Shown piece by piece: positions 35,123 through 40,469 of a DNA stretch of 40,469 bases. Within the stretch, counting starts at the first letter, position 1. Each line of letters opens with the position of its first letter. The DNA is taken from positions 1 to 40,469 of the forward strand of contig NZ_JAELTI010000044.1 in the NCBI RefSeq assembly GCF_016428755.1, written 5' to 3'. The notes beneath the pieces were generated by a model. That model was not told the origin of the DNA and did no database searches. It saw only the letters and a program-made list of their open reading frames with translations. This stretch comes from Allobosea sp. ASV33. Lineage in GTDB: Bacteria > Pseudomonadota > Alphaproteobacteria > Rhizobiales > Beijerinckiaceae. Made by a program: the position numbers and the translations under genes.

Positions 35123-36055
35123 GTGACCCGTATCCTGACCGTCGCCGCCGCCCAGCTCGGCCCCATCCAGCGTGATGAAAGCCGGGCTTCGGCCGTCGCC
35201 CGCCTGATCGAACTGATGCGGCAGGCGAAGAGTCACGGCGCCGATCTCGTGGTCTATCCGGAGGCCGCGCTCACCGCCTTCTTCCCGCATTGGTGGATCG
35301 ACGACGAAGCCGAGATCGATAGCTGGTTCGAGAGCGCCATGCCCTCGAACGAGACCGCGCCGCTCTTCGAGGAGAGCAAGCGCCTCGGCATCGGCTTCCA
35401 CCTCGGCTACTGCGAACTCGCCTTCGAACAGGGCCGCAAGCGCCGCTTCAACACCGCGATCCTCGTCGACAAGGCGGGCTCGATCGTCGGCAAGTACCGC
35501 AAGATCCATCTGCCGGGGCATCCCGAGCATCGCCCCGCGGCGCCCTTCCAGAATCTGGAGAAGCGCTATTTCGAGACGGGCGAACTCGGCTGGCCGGTCT
35601 GGCGGACGATGGATGCCAATATCGGCATGATGATCTGCAACGACCGCCGCTGGCCGGAAAGCTATCGCTCGATGGGCCTGCAGGACGTGGAGCTCATCGT
35701 GCTCGGCTACAACACGCCCAAGCACAATCCGCCCGCTCCGGACCATGACCGGCTCGGCAATTTCCACAACCAGCTCGTGATGCAGGCCGGCGCCTATCAG
35801 AACGCCACCTGGGTCGTCGGCGTCGCCAAGGCGGGGCTGGAGGCCGGCGTCGATCAGATTGGCGGCTCCTGCATCATCGCGCCGACCGGCGAGGTCGTGG
35901 CGCAGGCCGTAACCGAGGGCGACGAACTCGTCGTCGCCCGTTGCGACATGGATCTCGGGAAGAGCTATAAGGCCTCGACCTTCAACTTCGCCAAGCATCG
36001 CGAGCCCCAGGCCTATGGCCTGATCGTCGAGCGCAAGGGCGCTATTTCAATTTAG
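35123..36055 (+). CDS. N-carbamoyl-D-amino acid hydrolase (D-carbamoylase)
   Basis: 310 residues of the nitrilase superfamily, very close in wording to the Agrobacterium D-carbamoylase that converts N-carbamoyl-D-amino acids to D-amino acids, CO2 and ammonia. The catalytic triad is E47 (VVYPEAAL), K127 (GKYRKIHLPG) and C172 (MMICNDRRWPE), at the numbering I recall for the characterised enzyme. Other blocks in common are KRRFNTAILVDK, GYNTPKHNPP, GSCIIAPTGEVVA and HREPQAYGLI. The last residues (RKGAISI) lie where base composition turns AT-rich, so the extreme C-terminus may have been rewritten by the adjoining insertion. Follows the permeases by 112 bp. Confidence 0.95.
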   Translation: MTRILTVAAAQLGPIQRDESRASAVARLIELMRQAKSHGADLVVYPEAALTAFFPHWWIDDEAEIDSWFESAMPSNETAPLFEESKRLGIGFHLGYCELAFEQGRKRRFNTAILVDKAGSIVGKYRKIHLPGHPEHRPAAPFQNLEKRYFETGELGWPVWRTMDANIGMMICNDRRWPESYRSMGLQDVELIVLGYNTPKHNPPAPDHDRLGNFHNQLVMQAGAYQNATWVVGVAKAGLEAGVDQIGGSCIIAPTGEVVAQAVTEGDELVVARCDMDLGKSYKASTFNFAKHREPQAYGLIVERKGAISI

Positions 36056-36907
36056 TGTACAATAAAATAAAAACCAATAATTGAGGCATATAATGGATAT
36101 AATCGTAAATTCTTGGAATGAATTGAATGATGAATTGTTCAAAGATACGTTTAATCCAAGTATAAGTAGATTTAGATCAAATTTTGCTTATAGGGGATTG
36201 AATAAAAGCTCGTATAAACTTGAAAATGGAATAATCAGGATGGGAAAACCCTATCCGAACATGGAAAAGAATCTAATTAAGCAGTTTAAGAAATACGCTC
36301 ATGACCGTGTTGTTGAGCGAGATACTGAGTGGCATTGGCTAAGTATTGCTCAGCATCACGGGCTGCCGACAAGGTTGTTGGATTGGACTTATTCGCCTTT
36401 TATAGCGCTTCATTTTGCCACGAGTTCTATGGCCGATTTTGGCCATGATTCTGCGGTTTGGAAGGTGAATTTTGCAGAAGTTCACGAGCTTCTTCAGGAG
36501 GAGCATAAGCAAAAATTAAATGCACTCGGATCGCAGATATTTTCTGCAGATGTTCTTGCTGATACGATAAGAGATATTGATGTTCTAAGTTCAAAGCATT
36601 CAAGTAATTTCGATATTGCTGTATTCTTTGAACCTCCTGCGATTGATGATAGAATAGTAAATCAATTTGCATATTTTTCGGCTTTGAGTGATCCGTATTT
36701 AGCGATGGATGATTGGTTAAATAAGCAATATGTATCCGGAAAGGTTACGATAAGCCGAATAATAATACCATCAGGTCTTAAGTGGGAAGTGAGAGATAAG
36801 CTTGATCAGTCAAATATTAACGAGCGTGTCCTTATGCCCGGGTTGGATGGTCTATGTCAGTGGTTGCAGCGTCACTATAAGCCAGTATAGAATTCAAGGA
36901 TAATACA
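36046..36907. mobile_element. AT-rich inserted segment carrying one FRG-domain gene
   Basis: From about 36046 to about 36907 the DNA drops from the mid-60s to roughly 35-40% GC, with ATA, TTA and AGA-type codons and runs such as AATAAAATAAAAACC. Both edges fall at gene boundaries, just at the stop of the D-carbamoylase and just before the ATG of the deacetylase. I see no terminal inverted repeat, target duplication, integrase or transposase, so the route of entry is unknown. Boundaries are judged by eye. Confidence 0.6.
36093..36890 (+). CDS. FRG domain-containing protein (horizontally acquired)
   Basis: 265 residues from the ATG at 36093, preceded by TTGAGG at 7-8 bp. It carries an FRG-type domain: FAYRGLNKSSYKLENGIIRMG near residues 32-52, then HWLSIAQHHGLPTRLLDWTYSPFIALHFA near 81-110, which is the hallmark block of FRG proteins. 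The C-terminal half (VFFEPPAIDDRIVNQFAYFS and onwards) resembles the rest of that family. FRG proteins are scattered in phages, mobile elements and defence-rich regions; their biochemical role is not established. Base composition and codon use are quite unlike every neighbour. No signal peptide or membrane segment is seen. No antitoxin-like partner gene is present. Confidence 0.88.
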   Translation: MDIIVNSWNELNDELFKDTFNPSISRFRSNFAYRGLNKSSYKLENGIIRMGKPYPNMEKNLIKQFKKYAHDRVVERDTEWHWLSIAQHHGLPTRLLDWTYSPFIALHFATSSMADFGHDSAVWKVNFAEVHELLQEEHKQKLNALGSQIFSADVLADTIRDIDVLSSKHSSNFDIAVFFEPPAIDDRIVNQFAYFSALSDPYLAMDDWLNKQYVSGKVTISRIIIPSGLKWEVRDKLDQSNINERVLMPGLDGLCQWLQRHYKPV

Positions 36908-38071
36908 ATGACTCATGATCTCATCCTGAAGGGCGGCCGCGTCATCGACCCCTCCCAGAAGCATGACGGCATCCTCGATGTCGCCTTCACGGACGGCAAG
37001 GTCTCCGGCTTCGGCAAAGACCTGAAGGGCGCCAAGGAAATCCGCGACGTCTCCGGCTACATCGTCTCGCCCGGCCTGATCGACCTGCACACCCATGTCT
37101 ATTGGGGCGGCACCTCGCTCGGCATCGACGCCGACGAGTTCTGCCGCGTCTCCGGCGTCACCACCTCGGTCGATACCGGCTCGGCCGGCCCCGGCAACTG
37201 GCCGGGCTTCCGCAAGCACGTCATCGAGCCGAGCCAGGCGCGCATCCTCGCCTATCTCCATGTCTCCCATGCCGGCATCTACGGCTTCGACCACCGCGTC
37301 ATGGTCGGCGAGAGCGGCGACCTGCGCCTGATGAACCCGATCGACTGCGCCAGGGTCGCCGACGAGAACCGCGACTACATCGTCGGCATCAAGGTCCGCG
37401 TCGGCCTGCACGCTTCGGGCGACCAGGGCACCAAGCCGCTGAACATCGCGCTGCAGGTCGCCGACGAGGTCGGCATGCCCCTGATGTGCCATATCGACCA
37501 TCCGCCGCCGTCCTATGAGGAAGTCATCGCCATGCTCCGGCCGGGCGACGTGCTGACCCACGCCTTCCGTCCCTTCCCGAACGCGCCGGCCACCGCGCAG
37601 GGCACGGTGAAGCCTGAGGTTCTGGCGGCCCGCAAGCGCGGCGTCATCTTCGATATCGGCCACGGCAAGGGCTCGTTTTCCTTCAAGACCACGCGCGCCA
37701 TGCTCGCCAACGGCTTCGAGCCGGACGTGATCTCGTCCGACGTGCACAAGCTCTGCATCGACGGCCCGGCCTATGACCAGGTCACGACGATGTCGAAATT
37801 CCTCTGCATGGGCATGAGCCTGAACAACGTCATCGCGGCTTCGACCGTGAACGCGGCGATGGCGCTGAAGCGCCCGGAATACGGTTCGCTCAAGGTCGGC
37901 TCGCTCGGCGACGCGACGATCCTCACCGTCAAGGAAGGCAAGTTCGCCTATGAGGACGTCGTCGGCGAGATCCTGACCGGCGACCGCAAGATCGTATCCG
38001 AGGGCGTCGTGCTCAAGGGCAAGTGGTGGCACCCGAAGCGGACCAGCAAGTTCCCGAAGGTCGCGGCGTAA
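36908..38071 (+). CDS. Amidohydrolase/deacetylase, Atu3266-like (D-specific N-acyl or ester hydrolase)
   Basis: 387 residues, amidohydrolase superfamily. The metal site is complete: DLHTHVYWGG (HxH), VGIKVRVG (lysine that would be carbamylated), MCHIDHPP and LTHAFRP (His), and ISSDVHK (Asp). The order and wording fit the Atu3266/EF_0837 deacetylase group, in which Atu3266 is reported to act on R-configured substrates such as N-acetyl-D-amino acids and acetyl-(R)-mandelate. It may therefore release D-amino acids from N-acyl forms. Its Shine-Dalgarno (AAGGATAAT) lies in the AT-rich segment, so the insertion supplied its ribosome binding site. Dihydroorotase or hydantoinase activity is less likely. 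Confidence 0.88.
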   Translation: MTHDLILKGGRVIDPSQKHDGILDVAFTDGKVSGFGKDLKGAKEIRDVSGYIVSPGLIDLHTHVYWGGTSLGIDADEFCRVSGVTTSVDTGSAGPGNWPGFRKHVIEPSQARILAYLHVSHAGIYGFDHRVMVGESGDLRLMNPIDCARVADENRDYIVGIKVRVGLHASGDQGTKPLNIALQVADEVGMPLMCHIDHPPPSYEEVIAMLRPGDVLTHAFRPFPNAPATAQGTVKPEVLAARKRGVIFDIGHGKGSFSFKTTRAMLANGFEPDVISSDVHKLCIDGPAYDQVTTMSKFLCMGMSLNNVIAASTVNAAMALKRPEYGSLKVGSLGDATILTVKEGKFAYEDVVGEILTGDRKIVSEGVVLKGKWWHPKRTSKFPKVAA

Positions 38072-38077
38072 GCGTTC

Positions 38078-38587
38078 ATGGCCAACGAAACGAGCTGGCG
38101 CCGCATGGCGCCGGCCGACCTGCCGGCCGTGATGGCGATCGCGGCCGTCGTGCATCCCGACTATCCCGAGGATGAGGCAATCTTCGCCGAACGCCTGCGC
38201 CTGGCGCCCGAAGGTTGCCATGTCCTGGCCGGCGGCGATGGAGCGCTTCAGGGCTATCTCGTTAGCCATCCCTGGCCGGCGGGCGCGGTTCCTGCCTTGA
38301 ACTCCCTGCTCGGCGGCATCCCGGTCGGCATCGCGAACTGGTACCTGCACGACCTCGCCTTGCTACCTGCCGGGCGCGGCAGTGGCGCGGCCGCGGCGAT
38401 CGTCGCCGCAATCGTCCGCCAGGCAGCCGAGACCGGCTATACGAGCCTGGCGCTGGTTGCGGTCAACGATTCGACCGGCTTCTGGCGGCGGCAGGGTTTT
38501 CGCGAGGTGCATGACCCCGCGCTTGATCGCAAGCTTGCAAGCTATGACGATGCGGCCCGCTATATGCGCCGCGATATGAACGGCTGA
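38078..38587 (+). CDS. GNAT family N-acetyltransferase
   Basis: 169 residues. The fold is recognisable from WRRMAPADLPAVMAIAAVV at the start, WYLHDLALLPAGRGSGAAAAIV with the acetyl-CoA loop (R-G-S-G-A-A), and LALVAVNDSTGFWRRQGF near the C-terminus. It starts 7 bp after the deacetylase stop and lies 48 bp before ridA, so it belongs to the same transcript. In a cluster of enzymes acting on N-modified amino acids it could acetylate an amino acid or a toxic intermediate; the substrate cannot be inferred further. It shows no close similarity to the other GNAT protein at 20740-21231. Confidence 0.88.
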   Translation: MANETSWRRMAPADLPAVMAIAAVVHPDYPEDEAIFAERLRLAPEGCHVLAGGDGALQGYLVSHPWPAGAVPALNSLLGGIPVGIANWYLHDLALLPAGRGSGAAAAIVAAIVRQAAETGYTSLALVAVNDSTGFWRRQGFREVHDPALDRKLASYDDAARYMRRDMNG

Positions 38588-38634
38588 TGCCGCGGGCATC
38601 GGCAGGGCAAGATTGAAGTGAGGAGAGAAACGCC

Positions 38635-39093
38635 ATGAGCGCCGAGGACAAGCTGAAGGAGCTGGGGCTGACCCTGCCGGACGTGCCGACGCCGGTCGCG
38701 ACCTATGTCAGCTTCAAGCAGGTCGGCGACATGATCTATCTCTCCGGCCAGGGTCCCAAGCGCGCCGACGGCACCTATCCGACCGGCAAGGTCGGCGCCG
38801 ATGTCACGATCGAGCAGGCCTATGAACATGCCAAGCAGACGGGCCTCGGCTTGCTCGCGGCGATGAAGAAGGCTGTCGGCTCGCTCGACAAGGTCGAGGT
38901 GGTCAAGCTGCTCGGCATGGTCAATGCCGCCCCCGATTTCTCGGACCATCCCAAGGTCATCAACGGCTGCTCCGACCTCTTCGTCGCCGTGCTCGGCGAC
39001 CGGGGCCGCCATGCCCGCTCGGCCGTCGGCATGGGCTCGCTGCCGAACCGCATGACCGTCGAGATCGAAGTCATCGTCAAGGTGCACCCATGA
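38635..39093 (+). CDS. RidA family enamine/imine deaminase
   Basis: 152 residues, YjgF/YER057c/UK114 family, of the slightly longer type (LGLTLPDVPTPVATYVSF opening, IYLSGQGPKRADG, GLLAAMKKAVGSLDKVEVVKLLGMVN, then HARSAVGMGSLPNRMTVEIEVIV with the conserved Arg of the active-site cleft). RidA proteins hydrolyse reactive 2-aminoacrylate and related enamines released by PLP-dependent dehydratases. A good GAGGAGAGAAACGCC-type Shine-Dalgarno precedes the ATG. Its stop overlaps the start of the next gene as ATGA, coupling it to a PLP enzyme that could generate just such an intermediate. Confidence 0.94.
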   Translation: MSAEDKLKELGLTLPDVPTPVATYVSFKQVGDMIYLSGQGPKRADGTYPTGKVGADVTIEQAYEHAKQTGLGLLAAMKKAVGSLDKVEVVKLLGMVNAAPDFSDHPKVINGCSDLFVAVLGDRGRHARSAVGMGSLPNRMTVEIEVIVKVHP

Positions 39094-40211
39094 GCGTGAC
39101 CGCAACCACCTCCAAATCAGTCGACGAGCCGGCCGCGACCCCGCTCGCTGCCGAGATCGCCCGCGTCTACGGCACGCCCGCCGTGGTCATCGATCTCGAC
39201 AAGGTCGATGCCAATATCGCTCGCCTCCAGGCTGCCTGCGATGCCGCCGGCGTCGCCAACCGCCCGCATATCAAGACGCATAAGTCGCCAGAGCTGGCGC
39301 GGCTCCAGATCGAGGCCGGCGCGCGCGGCATCACCTGTCAGAAGCTCGGCGAGGCCGAGATCATGGCCGATGGCGGCATCGACGACATCCTGATCAGCTA
39401 CAACATCCTCGGCGAGGAAAAGCTCGGCCGTCTCGGTGCGCTCCAGCGCCGCGTCAGGATGATCGTCGCCGCCGACAACCCCGTCACCATCTCCGGCCTG
39501 CCGCGCGCCGGCGAGATCGCCGGGCGCGACCTTGAGGTCGTCATCGAATGCGACACCGGCCGCAAGCGTGCCGGCGTCGAGACCCCCGGCGAGGCGGTCG
39601 AGCTTGCGAAGATGGTCGCGGCCTCGCCCGGCCTGCGCTTCGCCGGCTTCCTGATGTACCCGCCCGAGGATGGCTGGGAGCGTACGCAGGTGTTCCTCGA
39701 CACGGCCAATGCCGGCCTGCGCGATGCTGGCCTCAAGGCCGACATCGTCTCGACCGGCGGCTCGCCCAACATCCCCAACATGGGCAAGCTGAAGGGCTCG
39801 ACCGAGCATCGTTCGGGCACCTCGATCTTCAACGATCGCATGCAGATCGCGGCGGGCGTCGCGACGCTCGAGGATTGCGCGCTGACCGTCTACGCCACGG
39901 TGGTGAGCCGTGCGGGGCCGGAGCGCGGCATCCTCGATTCAGGCTCGAAGACGCTGACCAGCGACAAGGGCAATCTCGACGGCCACGGCTATATCCTCGA
40001 ATATCCGGCGGCGCGGATCGCGCAATTCGCCGAGGAACACGGCTTCCTTGACCTCTCCGCTTCGAACAAGCGTCCGCTTGTCGGCGAGGTCGTGCGGGTC
40101 GTGCCGAACCATGTCTGCGTCGTCGTCAACATGGTCGATCGCCTGGTTACCGTGCGCGGCGACAAGCTGATCGGCGAATTGCCGGTCGCGGCGCGCGGCA
40201 AGCTGACCTGA
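39090..40211 (+). CDS. D-serine dehydratase / D-threonine aldolase-like PLP enzyme (DSD1 family)
   Basis: 373 residues, fold-type III PLP enzyme (alanine racemase N-terminal barrel plus DSD1-like C-terminal domain). The PLP lysine is K62 in RPHIKTHKSPELA; GITCQKLGEAEIMADGGI and VSTGGSPNIPNM are family blocks. Near the C-terminus the metal motif reads H341-V-C343 (VPNHVCVVVN). D-threonine aldolases are recalled as having His-x-Asp there, while D-serine and D-threo-hydroxyaspartate dehydratases have His-x-Cys, which favours a dehydratase. Start overlaps the ridA stop. It would deaminate D-serine, D-threonine or D-hydroxyaspartate, a fitting last step for the cluster. Specificity remains a guess. 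Confidence 0.88.
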   Translation: MSVTATTSKSVDEPAATPLAAEIARVYGTPAVVIDLDKVDANIARLQAACDAAGVANRPHIKTHKSPELARLQIEAGARGITCQKLGEAEIMADGGIDDILISYNILGEEKLGRLGALQRRVRMIVAADNPVTISGLPRAGEIAGRDLEVVIECDTGRKRAGVETPGEAVELAKMVAASPGLRFAGFLMYPPEDGWERTQVFLDTANAGLRDAGLKADIVSTGGSPNIPNMGKLKGSTEHRSGTSIFNDRMQIAAGVATLEDCALTVYATVVSRAGPERGILDSGSKTLTSDKGNLDGHGYILEYPAARIAQFAEEHGFLDLSASNKRPLVGEVVRVVPNHVCVVVNMVDRLVTVRGDKLIGELPVAARGKLT

Positions 40212-40232
40212 GTCGGGCTTAGAGCTCGTTTG

Positions 40233-40362
40233 GCTCAGCCCTCATCCTGAGGAGCCATTCCTTTTCGAATGGCGTCTCGAGGGATGTTTCAGGAGGCTCC
40301 GGAACCATCCGGACCATTCTTCGAGACGCCGCTGACGCGGCTCCTCAGGACGAGGGCTGAGC
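40233..40362. repeat. Palindromic intergenic element 6
   Basis: Nested stems: GCTCAGCCCTC/GAGGGCTGAGC (40233-40243 with 40352-40362), CCTGAGGAGCC/GGCTCCTCAGG (40346-range right arm 40339-40349 with left arm 40246-40256) and GGCGTCTCGA/TCGAGACGCC (40271-40280 with 40321-40330). The CATCCTGAGGAGC ... GCGTCTCGA wording is a familiar dispersed repeat in Hyphomicrobiales. It separates the cluster end from a convergent gene. Confidence 0.82.
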
Positions 40363-40389
40363 AGAGAGCGGCCTCTAATTTTTGCAGGC

Positions 40390-40469
40390 TCAATTCTGCA
40401 GGATCTTCGATCCTTTGATCGTAACATTGCCGGACGCCTTGGCTTCGAGGCGTCCGGAAGCCCTGATCG
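40390..40469 (-). CDS. C-terminal 25 residues of a minus-strand gene (partial)
   Basis: One minus-strand frame entering from the right edge reads IRASGRLEAKASGN, then VTIKGSKILQN and TGA at 40392-40390. Codon use is GC-rich and coding-like, and the alternating small/hydrophobic pattern (AxASGxVxIxG) resembles the beta-solenoid tails of VgrG/phage spike-type or other beta-helical proteins. With only 25 residues visible, neither the family nor the reality of the gene is secure. Confidence 0.45.
   Translation of the reverse strand, partial: IRASGRLEAKASGNVTIKGSKILQN

Noticed and set aside
36058..36063. TACAAT as a private -10 box for the FRG gene
   Set aside because: No -35 at proper spacing, and AT-rich DNA yields such words by chance; the gene may be read from the operon.

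Overview
The window is GC-rich chromosomal DNA (mid-60s % GC by eye) from an alphaproteobacterium. A HrcA/CIRCE-controlled groESL operon, a hisS-hisZ-hisG cluster, an Irr-type iron box before a membrane-bound ferritin (mbfA), a UPF0314/DUF2585 gene and long palindromic intergenic repeats point to the Hyphomicrobiales. Bosea or a close relative is my best guess, not a demonstrated identity.

Layout. 1-2156: the end of an FAD-dependent amine-oxidase-like protein, convergent with an SMP-30/gluconolactonase-type lactonase. 2216-7892: a LysR regulator divergent from a glycolate oxidase operon, glcD-glcE-DUF2585-glcF, whose first three junctions overlap. 8088-11945: hisS, then the translationally coupled hisZ-hisG; hisS carries a roughly 300-bp internal stretch of foreign-looking codon use. 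12078-16274: a secreted META-domain protein, an SbmA/BacA-like ABC exporter and an orphan Liv-type binding protein lying between two 110-bp direct repeats. 16563-18735: groES-groEL with promoter, CIRCE and terminator. 18833-22876: MarR regulator, hotdog thioesterase, EamA transporter with a GNAT enzyme, and a Wzx-like flippase. 23040-28425: two L,D-transpeptidases, MbfA, a frameshifted DUF2076 gene and a MATE pump.

28571-40211 is the most distinctive part: about 11.6 kb, all on the plus strand, that reads as a catabolic cluster for N-modified (carbamoyl/acyl) amino acids, largely of D configuration. It holds an M20 carbamoylase/ureidohydrolase, an amidase, a Tat-exported peptide-type binding protein with two permeases (no ATPase in the window), an N-carbamoyl-D-amino acid hydrolase with a complete E47-K127-C172 triad, an Atu3266-type D-specific deacetylase, a GNAT, a RidA enamine deaminase and a D-serine-dehydratase/D-threonine-aldolase-fold enzyme. 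A near-consensus sigma-54 promoter lies before the binding-protein gene, suggesting nitrogen control. In the middle of this run a single AT-rich gene for an FRG-domain protein (36093-36890) has been inserted between two metabolic genes without breaking either.

Six large imperfect palindromes (7907-8002, 9659-9743, 14943-15052, 16439-16548, 23886-24030, 40233-40362) fill most intergenic spaces. Two are 110-bp siblings whose differences include paired changes that preserve a stem. The right edge holds the last 25 residues of a minus-strand gene. No tRNA, rRNA, CRISPR array, transposase or integrase was seen.
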